A stretch of DNA of 64,000 bases from Polaromonas sp. CF318 (GCF_000282655.1 NZ_AKIV01000008.1:1-64000), one strand, 5' to 3'. Counted from the stretch's first letter, positions 25,813 to 36,088 are shown. Notes: generated by a model not told the origin, from the sequence alone. Program-made: numbers and translations.

Positions 25813-25971
25813 GGCCCCGAGGCCGCGTTTGGTACGCCCGCCTCGAACCCGCGCAGCATGCAAACTGCAGGAAATGCGCGCTTTCTGAATGCAATTTTGT
25901 GTAACTATTTCCATGGAGTTGGAACAAGGTGCGCTGGCGCTACGCATCCCAGGCGCGGCTCAGGCGAGCTG

Positions 25972-25994
25972 CGCCGCGGCCACAAGCCGCGGCG
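25972..25994. repeat. perfect GC hairpin
   Basis: CGCCGCGGC, a CACAA loop, then GCCGCGGCG: a 9-bp stem with no mismatch and no T-run on either side. It is downstream of the sigma/anti-sigma pair and may slow 3' exonucleases. Confidence 0.5.
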
Positions 25995-26008
25995 AGCGCA
26001 GGCACATC

Positions 26009-26033
26009 AAAAACCAGGCTGCTACTGGTTTTT
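26009..26033. terminator. bidirectional terminator-like hairpin after the anti-sigma gene
   Basis: AAAAACCAG, a 7-nt loop, then CTGGTTTTT: a 9-bp stem flanked by an A-run and a T-run, so it can work in both directions. It is about 200 bp past the anti-sigma stop. The G+C part of the stem is short, so strength is moderate. Confidence 0.6.
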
Positions 26034-26292
26034 ATTACACCCATATTTTCAATGTAGGCACTAACTTATCTTGTAAATCAGTTAAAGATTGATTTTTCAA
26101 TCTGAAATGCGGAAATCGTTTTTTTGGGTGACGCGCGAAGGGCGGTAGTCTTTATGCTTCATTTTTTCGCTGGCGCGTTTGCCATTGCCGCACCTCATGA
26201 CGGGGGAATGCTTTGCGCCAGCCGCTTGCCCACGAGCCTTGAAAGCCCCTGTTCATGCGGGCTGCCGGGGCCTAGGTAGTAACGCTAGTGGA

Positions 26293-26321
26293 TTGTGTTT
26301 TGGATTAGTGAAGCATAATAT
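26293..26321 (+). promoter_or_regulatory. promoter of the RRM gene
   Basis: -35-like TTGTGT (26293-26298), 17-bp spacer, -10 TAATAT (26316-26321). This gives a leader of about 125 nt before the ATG at 26455. Long structured leaders are common in cold-inducible RNA-binding protein genes. Confidence 0.55.
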
Positions 26322-26454
26322 GCCGGTGCGAGTGTCAGCATTCGCACACGTTAGGTGATCGGTCAGTTTCGCGCGCTACAGCGGTACGTATCAAGATTTG
26401 TTGTGCTTTCGGGACCCCATCGCTTTTGTTTTTGTGTTTTAGAGGAGTCCCTTC

Positions 26455-26901
26455 ATGGGCAACAAACTATACGTCGGCAACCTGCCTTACTCGGTGCGTG
26501 ACGAAGACCTGCAACAATCTTTTGGCCAATTCGGCGCTGTCACCAGCGCTAAAGTCATGATGGAACGCGACACCGGTCGCTCCAAAGGCTTTGGCTTTGT
26601 CGAAATGGGCAGCGATGCAGAAGCCCAGGCAGCCATCAACGGCATGAACGGCCAGCCTCTGGGCGGCCGCAGCGTTGTCGTGAACGAAGCACGTCCGATG
26701 GAAGCACGTCCCCCACGTAGCGGCGGCTTCGGCGGCGGTGGTGGTGGCGGCTACGGTGGTGGTGGCGGCGGCGGTTACGGCGGCGGTGGCCGCTCCGGCG
26801 GCGGCGGCAGCGACGGCGGTTTCCGTAGCCCCTACGGCGGCGGCGGTAGCGGCGGTGGCCGTTCCGGCGGCGGCGGTGGTGGCGGACGCGGCGGCTACTA
26901 A
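26455..26901 (+). CDS. glycine-rich RRM RNA-binding protein
   Basis: A 148-aa protein with one RRM at residues 1-80 (RNP2 LYVGNL, RNP1 KGFGFVEM). A low-complexity Gly-rich tail follows from about residue 85, rich in GGG, GYGGGG and RSGGG. It resembles bacterial cold-inducible RNA-binding proteins, likely RNA chaperones. The ATG follows GAGGAG. It is monocistronic, with a strong terminator downstream. Confidence 0.93.
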   Translation: MGNKLYVGNLPYSVRDEDLQQSFGQFGAVTSAKVMMERDTGRSKGFGFVEMGSDAEAQAAINGMNGQPLGGRSVVVNEARPMEARPPRSGGFGGGGGGGYGGGGGGGYGGGGRSGGGGSDGGFRSPYGGGGSGGGRSGGGGGGGRGGY

Positions 26902-26943
26902 GCCCTGTGAACCCCCTCTCTTCAGCCCCGGCTGAAGAGCGCT

Positions 26944-26979
26944 AAAAAGGCTTCAAGACTTCGGTTTTGAAGCCTTTTT
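26944..26979 (+). terminator. strong intrinsic terminator after the RRM gene
   Basis: AAAAAGGCTTCAA and TTGAAGCCTTTTT form a 13-bp perfect stem around a short loop containing CTTCGG, with a U-run. The A-run on the other side makes it usable for the convergent SDR gene too. A second hairpin, CTCTTCAGCC/GGCTGAAGAG, lies just upstream at 26918-26939. Confidence 0.88.
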
Positions 26980-27007
26980 GCTTTTCGACCCCGAAAAAAG
27001 CGAGGTG

Positions 27008-27784
27008 TCAGCGCTCACCCTGGCGATGCTTGCGCGCGCGCCCGGACACGGCCTTGTCAAACAGCACATTGGGCAACACGCGCAGCAGCTTGGCCACCAC
27101 ACCCATCTGCCAGGGAATCACGCGATAGCTGTGCCCGGCATGAATGGTCGAGAACGCCTTGTCGGCAAACGCATCCACCTTCATCAAAAAAGGCATGGGG
27201 TATCGGTTTTCGCGGGTCAGCGGCGTATCGATGTAGCCGGGGCAGATGGTCACCACTTTCACACCGCTGGGACGCAACTCGCCGCGCAGGCTTTCGCAAT
27301 ACGCGATGACCGCCGCCTTGCTGGCGCAGTAAGCGCCATGGCCGGGCAGGCCGCGTATGCCGGCCACGCTGCCTATGCCCACCAGGGTGCCGGTGCCGCG
27401 CGTCACCATGCCGGCGATGAAGGGATGGAAGGTGGCGGCCACGCCGGTGTTGTTGGTGGCAAAGGTCTGTGCCATCACGTCCAGGTCCGACCGCACGGCG
27501 GTGTCCATGCCTATGCTGATGCCTGCGTTGGCGATCACGACGTCGGGCACGCCCTGCGCCGCGACACAGGCCTGGCCGGCCGCGACGATGCTGTCGGTAT
27601 CGGCCACGTCGGCGCCATAGACCTGGTAGCGGCCCGCGCTGAGGCTGTTGGCCTCGGCCCAGGCCTGGACCTCGGCCGTGCGGCGCGCGGCCAGCGCCAG
27701 CCGGTAGCCCGCCGAATAAAAGCGCATGGCCAGCGCCTGGCCTATGCCGCTGGACGCGCCGGTAATGAATACGAGTCGGGACAT
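27008..27784 (-). CDS. SDR family oxidoreductase
   Basis: Classical short-chain dehydrogenase/reductase of 258 aa. The cofactor motif is TGASSGIGQAL at the N-terminus, followed by NAGIS and the catalytic YCASKAAV (Tyr-x3-Lys). It probably prefers NADP(H), given the basic residues after the second strand (LAARR). The substrate is unknown. It is transcribed toward the RRM terminator. Confidence 0.87.
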   Translation of the reverse strand: MSRLVFITGASSGIGQALAMRFYSAGYRLALAARRTAEVQAWAEANSLSAGRYQVYGADVADTDSIVAAGQACVAAQGVPDVVIANAGISIGMDTAVRSDLDVMAQTFATNNTGVAATFHPFIAGMVTRGTGTLVGIGSVAGIRGLPGHGAYCASKAAVIAYCESLRGELRPSGVKVVTICPGYIDTPLTRENRYPMPFLMKVDAFADKAFSTIHAGHSYRVIPWQMGVVAKLLRVLPNVLFDKAVSGRARKHRQGER

Positions 27785-27809
27785 GGGCGGCCGTTGAAAA
27801 AGTCGGTCG

Positions 27810-28565
27810 CTAAGGCGTGACCGGTTTGGCGGGGCTTGCCGGCGCCGGTGCCGCCGGCAAGGTCAATGTGGGAAGGCCGGCGGCGCTGGCGGCAGAGCGG
27901 GGCACCAGAATGCCGTGGACGCGGCCTTTGAGGTCGGCCACCTGGTCCAGGTTGTCATAAGCGAAGGTGTCGCCGACAAACTGGTCGGTGCCGCGAATCA
28001 GCAGTACGGGCTTGTGGGATTTCACGCGCTCATCGTTCAGGAAGGCATGCAGGAACTCACCGCGGAACTCCATGCGCGGCGTTTCCTTGCCGCTGGCGTC
28101 CTTGCTGGCATCCCTGATCACCCGCGCGTTGCCGGTCAGCTGCACTTCCGAGCCATCGCCGTTGGAGTAAGCCCGATTCGCCGTGGCGGTGGTCACACGG
28201 CCGTCGGGGCGGATGCTGCGAATCCGCGCCTGGTCGATCTCGAGAATATCGGTGTCGGGGAAATGCCGGGCCTCAATGCCGTAGATCTCGCTCTTGAGCT
28301 GCCCGTTTTCGTCAAAGGTCTTGACGGTGAACTTGCGCATGAAATAGTCGATGTCGTGGCTTGTTTCCCGGGTCGCTTCGGATGTGCTGAAGATGGGTGT
28401 ATTGCGCACCAGCCAGTAGGTGCCCAGCGCCAGCGCGCCCATCATCAGCAAGGGCATGTAGATGGACATGCTGTCCCACACACGCAAAAAGCCGCGCCAT
28501 GCCCTCCTGAGCGGGGAGCGCGCGCCGGCGCGGCCGGTGTCCTGGCCCTGTGTCGCGGTCGTCAT
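27810..28565 (-). CDS. lptC: LPS export periplasmic protein LptC
   Basis: A 251-aa bitopic protein: one N-terminal membrane helix (about residues 33-52) and a periplasmic LptC/OstA-like beta-jellyroll domain (YFMRKFTVKTFDENGQLKSE onward). It bridges LptBFG to LptA in LPS transport. The start is set by ATGA overlap with kdsC. A Pro/Ala-rich C-terminal tail exceeds the E. coli protein. Confidence 0.88.
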   Translation of the reverse strand: MTTATQGQDTGRAGARSPLRRAWRGFLRVWDSMSIYMPLLMMGALALGTYWLVRNTPIFSTSEATRETSHDIDYFMRKFTVKTFDENGQLKSEIYGIEARHFPDTDILEIDQARIRSIRPDGRVTTATANRAYSNGDGSEVQLTGNARVIRDASKDASGKETPRMEFRGEFLHAFLNDERVKSHKPVLLIRGTDQFVGDTFAYDNLDQVADLKGRVHGILVPRSAASAAGLPTLTLPAAPAPASPAKPVTP

Positions 28566-29164
28566 TGGCGGTATTCCCGCAGCAACTCCGCATAGCGCCC
28601 GCAGGCGACCAGCAGCAGGTCGCAAAACTCGCGCGCCGCGCCGTGGCCGCCCGGCGCCTGCGTGACATGGTGGGCCTGCGCCCGGACTTCGAGGTGCGCA
28701 TTGGAAGGCGCGCAGCTGACCGCCACCCGGGACATCACCGGCAGGTCCGGCCAGTCGTCGCCCATGGCGGCGGCCGCGGACCAGTCCAGGCCCAGCGCCT
28801 GCAGGGTAATCTCAGCCGCGGGGCGTTTGTCTTCCGTGCCGAAATGCGCATGCGTGACGCCCAGCGCCTGCAGGCGCGCGCGCAGCACGTCGCTGTCCCG
28901 CCCGGTGATCACCACGGGGGTGATGCCGGCGCGCTGCAGCAGCTTCAGGCCGTGGCCGTCCAGGGTATTGAAACGTTTGATGATTTCGCCTGAGGCGCGG
29001 TAGCCGCCGCTGGCCTGGGCCAGGGCATGGCCCTCGGGATATTCGGAAAAATACAAGCCGCCGTCGGTCAGCACACCGTCCACGTCGAAAAACACCACCT
29101 TGACTCCCTGGGCGCGCAGCAACAGTTCAGGGGCGAAGTTCAGGGCGGGGGCAGCTTGTTGCAT
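28562..29164 (-). CDS. kdsC: Kdo-8-phosphate phosphatase KdsC
   Basis: HAD phosphatase that produces free Kdo for the LPS inner core, about 200 aa. The catalytic motif is FFDVDGVLTDGG, with ITGRDS and MGDDWPDLP as motifs II and III. The ATG at 29164 is chosen; the TTG at 29194 abutting the kdsD stop would add 10 residues. It is in one unit with kdsD and lptC. Confidence 0.92.
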   Translation of the reverse strand: MQQAAPALNFAPELLLRAQGVKVVFFDVDGVLTDGGLYFSEYPEGHALAQASGGYRASGEIIKRFNTLDGHGLKLLQRAGITPVVITGRDSDVLRARLQALGVTHAHFGTEDKRPAAEITLQALGLDWSAAAAMGDDWPDLPVMSRVAVSCAPSNAHLEVRAQAHHVTQAPGGHGAAREFCDLLLVACGRYAELLREYRQ

Positions 29165-29194
29165 GTGTGGGGTCAAAGGGGGATGAAGAAACAA

Positions 29195-30187
29195 TCAGAT
29201 GACTTTTGCACGCATCAAATCGTTGGAATTGAGCGCGCCGCACAGCACACCGGCCTCGTCGACCACCAGCACGCTGGTGATGCGGTATTGCTCCATCAGC
29301 GCGGCCGCTTCCACCGCCAGCGAATCCGCCCGCACGGTGCGTGGGTTGGCGTGCATCACGTCGCCGGCCTTGCTGCTGCGCAGGTCCACGCCTTTTTCGA
29401 CCAGGCGGCGCAAATCGCCGTCGGTAAAAATCCCGAGTACGCGCCGCGCATCGTCGACCACCGCGGAAGCGCCCAGCCCCTTGGCGCTCATCTCGCGCAT
29501 GAGGTCGCTAAAACCTGTGTCGGCCCGCACCTGCGGCACGGCGTCGCCGCTGCGCATCACGTCGCTGACATGCGTGAGCAGCTTGCGGCCCAGCGCGCCG
29601 CCGGGGTGCGAGCGGGCAAAGTCTTCTTCCCGGAAGCCGCGCACGTCGAGCAGCGCGACGGCCAGCGCGTCCCCCATGGCAAGCTGCGCGGTGGTGCTGG
29701 CGGTCGGTGCCAGGTTGAGTGGGCAGGCCTCCAGCGCGACACTGCTGTCGAGCGTGACACGCGCATGGCGCGCCAGCGCGGACTGGGCGCCGCCGGTGAT
29801 GGCGATCAGGGGCACACCCTGGCGGCTCAGCACCGGCAGGATCACCGTGAGTTCTTCGCTTTCGCCGCTGTTGGAAATCGCCAGCACGACGTCCTGGCCG
29901 GTGATCATGCCCAGGTCGCCATGGCTGGCTTCGGCCGGGTGCACAAACATGGCAGGGGTACCGGTGGAGGCCAGCGTGGCCGCGATCTTGCGGCCTATGT
30001 GGCCGCTTTTGCCCATGCCCATCACCACCACACGGCCCCGGCAGGCCAGCATCAGCTCCACCGCCCGGGCAAACTCGCCGTTCAGGCGCTGCGCCAGGCC
30101 CAGTACGGCGGCGGCTTCTATCTCAAAGGTCTTGCGGGCCAGGCTCAGCACCTGCTCGGCATCAAATTTCACGGGGTCTGCACTCAT
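29195..30187 (-). CDS. kdsD: arabinose-5-phosphate isomerase KdsD (KpsF/GutQ)
   Basis: Converts ribulose-5-P to arabinose-5-P, the first step of Kdo synthesis. The protein is 330 aa with an N-terminal SIS domain (VMGMGKSGHIGRKIAATLAS, HPAEASHGDLGM) and two C-terminal CBS domains (MRSGDAVPQV and ANPRTVRADS). It is the first gene of kdsD-kdsC-lptC, divergent from the Kef antiporter gene (65-bp spacer). Confidence 0.93.
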   Translation of the reverse strand: MSADPVKFDAEQVLSLARKTFEIEAAAVLGLAQRLNGEFARAVELMLACRGRVVVMGMGKSGHIGRKIAATLASTGTPAMFVHPAEASHGDLGMITGQDVVLAISNSGESEELTVILPVLSRQGVPLIAITGGAQSALARHARVTLDSSVALEACPLNLAPTASTTAQLAMGDALAVALLDVRGFREEDFARSHPGGALGRKLLTHVSDVMRSGDAVPQVRADTGFSDLMREMSAKGLGASAVVDDARRVLGIFTDGDLRRLVEKGVDLRSSKAGDVMHANPRTVRADSLAVEAAALMEQYRITSVLVVDEAGVLCGALNSNDLMRAKVI

Positions 30188-30252
30188 GGCTGCATTCTAT
30201 AGAGGCGCACAAAGGCTCATGCCGGCGCGGCTTCCTCGGCTACCATCGAAGC

Positions 30253-32283
30253 ATGAGCGCGCTTGAACTGACCCTGCTGTACCTGCTGGCCGCGGTGCTG
30301 GGTGTGGTCGCGTGCCGCTCGCTCAAGCTGCCGCCCATGCTGGGCTACCTCGCGGTGGGCGTGATCATTGGCCCCAACGCGCTGGCGCTGGCGCAAAATT
30401 CGGACGGCGTTCGGCACCTGGGCGAGTTCGGCGTGGTCTTCCTGATGTTCGTGATCGGGCTCGAATTCAACCTGCCCAAGCTGCGCTCCATGCGGCGCCA
30501 CGTGTTCGGCCTGGGGCTGCTGCAGGTGGCGCTCACCATCGTGCTGGCCACGGTGGGTTCGCTGTTCCTGGCCAGCATGGCGCCCAGCCTGTGGACCATG
30601 GGCTGGCAGACCGCGCTGGCGCTGTCCGGCGCGATCGCCATGAGCAGCACCGCCATCGTCGTCAAGCTGCTGTCGGAGCGGCTCGAGCTGGAGTCCGAGC
30701 ACGGCAAGCGCATCATGGGCGTGCTGCTGTTCCAGGATCTGGCCGTGGTGCCGCTGCTGGTGCTGATCCCGGCGCTGGGCGCGCCCGCCGACGCGCTGCT
30801 CATGGCACTGGCCATCGCCGCGCTCAAGGCGGCCGCCCTGGTGGGCCTGCTGCTGACGGGCGGGCAACGCATCATGCGCTGGTGGCTCACCATCGTGGCG
30901 CGGCGCAAGAGCGAAGAATTGTTCGTCCTGAACCTGCTGCTGGTCACGCTGGCGCTGGCATGGCTGACCGAACGGGCAGGGCTGAGCCTGGCGCTGGGCG
31001 CCTTCATCGCCGGCATGCTGATCTCGGAAACCGAATACAAGCACCAGGTCGAGACCGACATCCGGCCTTTCCACGACGTGCTGCTGGGCCTGTTCTTCAT
31101 CAGCATAGGCATGCTGCTGGACTGGCGCCTGGTGCTGGAGCGCTGGCCCCTGGTGCTGCTGCTGATGACGCTGCCCGTCTTTTTCAAGCTGGTGCTGGTC
31201 ACGGCGCTGGCCCGTTCGCTGGGCGCGACCGCCGGCGTGTCGCTGCGCACGGGCCTGTACCTGGCGCAGGCCGGCGAGTTCGGTTTTGTGCTGCTCACGC
31301 TGGCCCAGCAGAACCGCCTGGTGCCGCCAGCCCTGCTGAACCCCATCCTGGCCAGCATGGTGCTGTCCATGCTCGCCACGCCCTTCATCATCATGTACAG
31401 CAACCGCATCGTGATGAAGCTGGTGTCCAGCGAATGGCTGCAGCAGTCGCTGCAGATGACCACCATCGCGCGCAAATCCATCAACGCCAACAAACACGTG
31501 ATCATCTGCGGCTACGGCCGCTGCGGCCAGAACCTGGGCCACATGCTGGAGCGCGAAGGCATCCAGTACATGGCGCTGGACCTGGACCCCGACCGCGTGC
31601 GGCAGGCCGCCGCCGCGGGCGACTCCGTGGTGTTCGGTGATGCAGTGCGCCTGCAGGCCCTGATGGCCGCGGGCCTGGCGCGCGCCAGCGCGGTCGTCAT
31701 TACATACCTGGACACGGCCAGCGCCCTCAAGGTGCTGGCCAATACGCGCGCCCATGCGCCCACGGTGCCGGTCATCGTGCGCACCGTGGACGACCACGAC
31801 CTGGAAAAGCTGCAGGCGGCCGGCGCCACCGAGGTCGTGCCCGAAGCCATAGAAGGCAGCCTGATGCTCGCCAGCCACGCGCTCGCACTGGTGGGCGTGC
31901 CCATGCGCCGCGTGATCCGCGTGGTGCAGGACCAGCGCGACGCGCGCTACAACCTGCTGCGCGGTTACTTTCGCGGCGCCGACGACGACACGGTCAACGA
32001 GCTGGAGCAGGAGCGGCTGTCCAACGTCACGCTGCCGCTGGGCATCAAGTCCCTGGGCAAGCCCCTGGGCGCCATGGCCCTGGAAGCCGGCGGCGTGCGC
32101 GTGGTGAGCCTGCGCCGCGGCAACGGCAAGGCCGTGGCCGCGCAGGCGGAAACCCTGCTGGAAGGCGGCGACACGCTGGTGCTCTCGGGCAAGCCCGAAG
32201 CGCTGGCCATGGCCGAAGAAAAACTGCTGCGCGGCCGGCCGGCCAAACCCAACCCCACCAGTCCCGCCGGCGCGCCGGGCTGA
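30253..32283 (+). CDS. Kef-type K+/H+ antiporter (CPA2) with RCK domain
   Basis: A 676-aa membrane protein. Residues 1-390 form a CPA2 antiporter fold ([23 protein letters not shown], [15 protein letters not shown]). A cytoplasmic RCK/TrkA-N domain follows ([17 protein letters not shown]-binding), then a TrkA-C domain from about residue 570. It probably mediates K+ efflux in stress. The glutathione-gating partner KefF/KefG is not adjacent. Location beside kdsD/lptC is conserved in related bacteria, as far as I recall. Confidence 0.88.
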   Translation: MSALELTLLYLLAAVLGVVACRSLKLPPMLGYLAVGVIIGPNALALAQNSDGVRHLGEFGVVFLMFVIGLEFNLPKLRSMRRHVFGLGLLQVALTIVLATVGSLFLASMAPSLWTMGWQTALALSGAIAMSSTAIVVKLLSERLELESEHGKRIMGVLLFQDLAVVPLLVLIPALGAPADALLMALAIAALKAAALVGLLLTGGQRIMRWWLTIVARRKSEELFVLNLLLVTLALAWLTERAGLSLALGAFIAGMLISETEYKHQVETDIRPFHDVLLGLFFISIGMLLDWRLVLERWPLVLLLMTLPVFFKLVLVTALARSLGATAGVSLRTGLYLAQAGEFGFVLLTLAQQNRLVPPALLNPILASMVLSMLATPFIIMYSNRIVMKLVSSEWLQQSLQMTTIARKSINANKHVIICGYGRCGQNLGHMLEREGIQYMALDLDPDRVRQAAAAGDSVVFGDAVRLQALMAAGLARASAVVITYLDTASALKVLANTRAHAPTVPVIVRTVDDHDLEKLQAAGATEVVPEAIEGSLMLASHALALVGVPMRRVIRVVQDQRDARYNLLRGYFRGADDDTVNELEQERLSNVTLPLGIKSLGKPLGAMALEAGGVRVVSLRRGNGKAVAAQAETLLEGGDTLVLSGKPEALAMAEEKLLRGRPAKPNPTSPAGAPG

Positions 32284-32351
32284 CGCGTTTTGCGCCTGCC
32301 GGGCGCACAATACGCGCACCCCACCCGCGCACCCTATCTGCACGACGCACC

Positions 32352-32924
32352 ATGCCAGACCTTCATAGCCTCCAGCACCAGTCCATCAGCCAGTATTTGC
32401 GTAACCATATCCGCACCGTGCCGGACTGGCCCGCGCCGGGCGTGCAGTTTCGCGACATCACGCCGCTGCTGCAAAACCCCAAGGTCTTTCGCGTTCTCAT
32501 CGACGCGTTCGTGCACCGCTACATGGACCCGGCCTTGCGCCCCGACGTGGTGGCCGGCCTCGACGCGCGCGGCTTCATCCTGGGCGCGGTGGTGGCCTAT
32601 GAGCTCAACGTCGGCTTTGTGCCTATCCGCAAAAAGGGCAAGCTGCCCTTCACCACGGTGCAGGAAACCTATGAGCTGGAGTACGGCAGCGCCACCGTGG
32701 AGCTGCATACCGACGCCGTCAAGCAGGGCGACAGGGTCTTGCTGATCGACGACCTGATCGCCACGGGCGGCACCATGATGGCCGGCAAGAAGCTGCTCGA
32801 GAAGCTGGGCGCGACCGTGACCGAGGGCGCGGCGATTGTGGATTTGCCCGAACTGGGCGGATCGGTGAAGCTGCAGGCCGCGGGCCTGCCCTTGTTCACG
32901 CTGATTGATTTCGCCGGGCACTGA
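32352..32924 (+). CDS. apt: adenine phosphoribosyltransferase
   Basis: Purine salvage enzyme converting adenine and PRPP to AMP, 190 aa. The PRPP-binding motif is [13 protein letters not shown], with [13 protein letters not shown] and [10 protein letters not shown] as Apt signatures. The ATG at 32352 aligns with the family start. It is separated by 68 bp from the Kef gene. Confidence 0.95.
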   Translation: MPDLHSLQHQSISQYLRNHIRTVPDWPAPGVQFRDITPLLQNPKVFRVLIDAFVHRYMDPALRPDVVAGLDARGFILGAVVAYELNVGFVPIRKKGKLPFTTVQETYELEYGSATVELHTDAVKQGDRVLLIDDLIATGGTMMAGKKLLEKLGATVTEGAAIVDLPELGGSVKLQAAGLPLFTLIDFAGH

Positions 32925-32948
32925 GCGCCGCCCGGCGCAGTCAGGCGC

Positions 32949-33743
32949 CTAGATCAGGTCGCCGTACTGGGTGCTGCTGAGCGCCGGCGAGGACGGCGAA
33001 TCCGGCATCTCCGTGTCCTCAAAGCCGGTCAGCAAGGCGTAGGAGCGCGGGCCGCCTTTGGCTTTGGCCGCGTCCTTGGCATCCTTGACGTCTTTGGTGT
33101 CTTTGACACCCTTCTCGGGCGCGGCGGCCGGCCCCTGGGCGGACGCAGCCAGCAAGGCCTGCTTGAACGCGGCCACTTCGTCGGCCTGTATGGGTTCGTA
33201 GCGGTGAGCCGGCTTGGCGGGCTTGGCCGCCGCCTCGGGAGCCGCGGGAACAACGGCAGCAGCGGGAGCTGCCACGCTTTGTGGCGCGTCCTGGGTGCTG
33301 GGCTTTGGCTTGACCACCACCGCCGTTTCGTCGATGCGCCAATAGACCGCGGGCACCGTGATTTCGAAGCGTGCCTTGGCATTCTGGATGATCAGCGTCT
33401 CGATTTCTCCGAGCTGCTCCGTGGGCCGGCCGAAGGCCTTGGCGAGGTCCATCATGACGAGGAACTCATTGCCGCGCTGGTCCAGTGAAAGCACCTTGAA
33501 TTTGTAGCTGGCGGACAGCACCCCGGAGCGCGTCATGGACTCGCGGATCGCGACATACAGCTGCTCGCGGCGCGCGTGACGCTTGAGCTTGGCGCCGTCA
33601 CCGGGCGTTGCGGCTTCAACAGGCAACCGGCCCGGGACGGAGAGAGGTGATTTGTCACGCGCTGCGGCGGCGCGCTTGTGCTCTTCCACAGAGGCGGAAG
33701 GTTTGACCTGTGGCTTGCTGGAAAACCAGTTTAGAAAAGACAT
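32949..33743 (-). CDS. conserved hypothetical protein with Lys/Asp-rich C-terminal repeats
   Basis: I do not recognise the family. The 264-aa protein starts MSFLNWFSSKP and has a conserved-looking middle (residues 60-150, with RREQLYVAIRESMTRSG and LVMMDLAKAFGRP). This is followed by a low-complexity Ala/Pro-rich stretch and a KDTKDVKDAKDA repeat. No signal peptide or membrane helix. A cytoplasmic adaptor or regulator is possible. It converges on apt. Confidence 0.7.
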   Translation of the reverse strand: MSFLNWFSSKPQVKPSASVEEHKRAAAARDKSPLSVPGRLPVEAATPGDGAKLKRHARREQLYVAIRESMTRSGVLSASYKFKVLSLDQRGNEFLVMMDLAKAFGRPTEQLGEIETLIIQNAKARFEITVPAVYWRIDETAVVVKPKPSTQDAPQSVAAPAAAVVPAAPEAAAKPAKPAHRYEPIQADEVAAFKQALLAASAQGPAAAPEKGVKDTKDVKDAKDAAKAKGGPRSYALLTGFEDTEMPDSPSSPALSSTQYGDLI

Positions 33744-33996
33744 GTTCGGCGTTCTTGTAATGGATGAGGCAATTTTCCGTCAATGCAGCGTGTGAAGTCT
33801 GTAAGCAATCCCCACAAACCACGACCGCTGTTGTTTGGCGGCAGCTTTAACGATCACTTTATCGAATCGCCCGCATCACCGCACGGTAAAAAATCACGAG
33901 CATTGCCGGTTTGTCGCCAGTACATGCAAACCTTTAGTTCACAAGAAGCCTTGTCTGATGACTGCTGTGCGCGCCGTGGCGCACCCACATGTCGCC

Positions 33997-34488
33997 TCAG
34001 GTCACCGCGACGCGTTTGGGCCGGTTGTACAGGCGCTTGGCCATCACAGAACCCATGGCCATGGTCAGCTCCAGTGCGATGGGGCTGTGGCGATTGGCCA
34101 GTTCAAGGAAACGCATGGGAGTGAGGCACCAGAGCTTGCATGGGGTGGAGGCATGCACCGTGGCGCTGCGCGGCATGTGCGAGAAGAATGCGCCTTCGCC
34201 GAGCACGGTGCCGGCGCCGACCAGGGCCATGCGCACACGTGCTTTTTCATCTTCGTAGTGAACGCTGAGCGTGCCGCTTTCCACAAAGTACAGCGTGCGG
34301 TCCAGCGCGCCTTGCTCCATCAGCACCTGGCCGCTGTTCAGCGCAAACGGCTGCAGGTAGCTGGCCAGGATGTCCCAATGCGGCTGGTTGAATTGACAGC
34401 GCAAGGCATCGCTGGCGTGGCAATGCAGGATGGCCTGGGCCAGGCCCTGGATGTCAAAACGGATGGCGGCGGGGAGTGGAGCGTTCAT
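33997..34488 (-). CDS. cyclic nucleotide-binding domain protein lacking HTH
   Basis: A 163-aa protein with a cNMP-binding fold (residues about 35-140: LNSGQVLMEQGALDRTLYFV, VGAGTVLGEGAFFSHMPRSA). This includes the GEG...R-S/T-A phosphate-binding cassette. The Crp/Fnr C-terminal HTH is absent: the protein ends at VMAKRLYNRPKRVAVT. It is therefore a single-domain sensor acting through protein partners, or a truncated regulator. The ligand is unknown. Confidence 0.78.
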   Translation of the reverse strand: MNAPLPAAIRFDIQGLAQAILHCHASDALRCQFNQPHWDILASYLQPFALNSGQVLMEQGALDRTLYFVESGTLSVHYEDEKARVRMALVGAGTVLGEGAFFSHMPRSATVHASTPCKLWCLTPMRFLELANRHSPIALELTMAMGSVMAKRLYNRPKRVAVT

Positions 34489-34675
34489 AGTGCAACGGAA
34501 GATACCTTCGCACTACAACAGCAGCAAGGGCTCTTAACGCCCACTTACACCTGATACAGGGGTGGTCCGATTTGTAATTTCCCCTCGAGAACAGGCCATT
34601 TTTAACCCTTTGAGCGGGTTTGCGACCGCTGGTCCGCGCACAGCGCCCGCCCATCGTTCGCCGGCCGCCTGTTTA

Positions 34676-36088
34676 CTACTTTCCAATACAGAATCTCGAG
34701 AAAATTTCGCCCAACAGGTCGTCCGGCGTGAACACGCCGGTGATCTCGCCCAGGTGCAGCTGGGCCTGCCGCAAGTCTTCGGCCAGCAGGTCCAGCGCCG
34801 GCTGCGCCGCTTGAAGTTGCATGCCGGCTTTCACAAGCTGCTCTTCAACCTGGCGCAGCGCGCGCACATGGCGTTCACGCGCCATGAACACCCCTTCGGG
34901 CACGGCCTGCCAGCCCGCGACCTGCAGCAGCTGGCTGCGCAAGTCCTGCAAACCGGCACCGGTTTTGGCGGAGATCAGCACGCCGCCCTTGATGGAGCCC
35001 AGCACCTGCGCACTGGCCGCATCGCACTTGTTCCAGACATCGATGACGGGCGTGTTGCGCGGCAGCTCGCGGCCCAGCACCTGCGCGATGTGCGCGTCGG
35101 CGGCCAGGTAGTCAGCAGTGTGGCGGGTCAGGTCATGCAGGAAGAGCACGGCGTCGGCGCTGGCGATTTCGGCCCATGCGCGTTCCACGCCGATTTTTTC
35201 CACCTCGTCGAGCGCATCGCGCAGGCCGGCGGTGTCCACCACATGCAGGGGCACGCCCTCGATCTGGATCAGCTGCGACACCTTGTCGCGCGTGGTGCCG
35301 GCAATCGGCGTGACGATGGCGAGTTCGGCGCCGGCCAGCGCGTTGAGCAATGAGCTCTTGCCGGCATTGGGCTGGCCCGCGATCACCACCTTGATGCCTT
35401 CGCGCAGCAGCGCGCCCTGCACGGCGCGCTGCATCACGGCGGCCAGCGTCGTTTGCAGCCGCGCCAGCTGGCCTTGCGCATCGGCCTTTTGCAGGAAGTC
35501 GATGTCTTCTTCCGGGAAGTCCAACGTGGCTTCCACCAGCATGCGCAGGTGGATCAGCTGCTCGAGCAGCGTGTTGACCGCGAGGGAGAACTCACCCGAC
35601 ATCGAGCGCGCGGCCGAGCGCGCCGCGGTTTCGGTGCTGGCGTCAATCAGGTCGGCGATGGCTTCGGCCTGCGCCAGGTCTATCTTGTCGTTGAGGAAGG
35701 CGCGCTCGGTGAATTCGCCGGGCTGCGCCACACGCAGCCGGGGCAGTGCGGCCTGGCCGGTGATGGGGTCCAGCGCGGCGCCGGCCTCGAGGCAGCGGGC
35801 CAGCAGCAGCTGCAGCACCACGGGCCCGCCATGGGCCTGCAGCTCCAGCACGTCTTCGCCGGTATAGGAATGGGGCGCGGGGAAATGCAGGGCCAGTCCC
35901 TGGTCTATGGCAGCGCCCTGCGCATCGCGAAAGGGCAGGTAGGTCGCCTGGCGCGGCTGCAGCGGACGGCCGCACAGTGCTTCAATCACCGGCGCAATCT
36001 GCTTGCCCGAAACGCGCACGATGCCCACGGCACCGCGGCCGGGCGCGGTGGCGATGGCAACTATGGGGTCGTGGTGTCGGGCCAGCAT
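34676..36088 (-). CDS. mnmE: tRNA modification GTPase MnmE
   Basis: With MnmG it installs cmnm5 groups on U34 of tRNAs. The protein is 470 aa: N-terminal folate-binding domain ([22 protein letters not shown]), helical domain, embedded G domain ([23 protein letters not shown]) and the C-terminal FCIGK with the essential Cys. The ATG at 36088 replaces a longer in-frame upstream start. Confidence 0.95.
   Translation of the reverse strand: MLARHHDPIVAIATAPGRGAVGIVRVSGKQIAPVIEALCGRPLQPRQATYLPFRDAQGAAIDQGLALHFPAPHSYTGEDVLELQAHGGPVVLQLLLARCLEAGAALDPITGQAALPRLRVAQPGEFTERAFLNDKIDLAQAEAIADLIDASTETAARSAARSMSGEFSLAVNTLLEQLIHLRMLVEATLDFPEEDIDFLQKADAQGQLARLQTTLAAVMQRAVQGALLREGIKVVIAGQPNAGKSSLLNALAGAELAIVTPIAGTTRDKVSQLIQIEGVPLHVVDTAGLRDALDEVEKIGVERAWAEIASADAVLFLHDLTRHTADYLAADAHIAQVLGRELPRNTPVIDVWNKCDAASAQVLGSIKGGVLISAKTGAGLQDLRSQLLQVAGWQAVPEGVFMARERHVRALRQVEEQLVKAGMQLQAAQPALDLLAEDLRQAQLHLGEITGVFTPDDLLGEIFSRFCIGK

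Larger units (their letters stand above)
25813..26454. other. 642-bp intergenic region between anti-sigma and RRM genes
   Basis: Contains a GC-rich hairpin (25972-25994), a terminator-like inverted repeat (26009-26033), an AT-rich stretch (26040-26180) and the promoter and roughly 125-nt leader of the RRM gene. I see no convincing coding region; short ORFs here lack family features and ribosome-binding sites. Confidence 0.6.

Noticed and set aside
26738-26935. Ala/Val-rich ORF in another frame of the RRM gene
   Set aside because: Frame shadow of the Gly-codon repeats in the real gene.
30217-32343. 708-aa minus-strand open frame
   Set aside because: Antisense shadow of the Kef antiporter gene; His/Gln/Arg-rich composition with no domain, caused by high GC.
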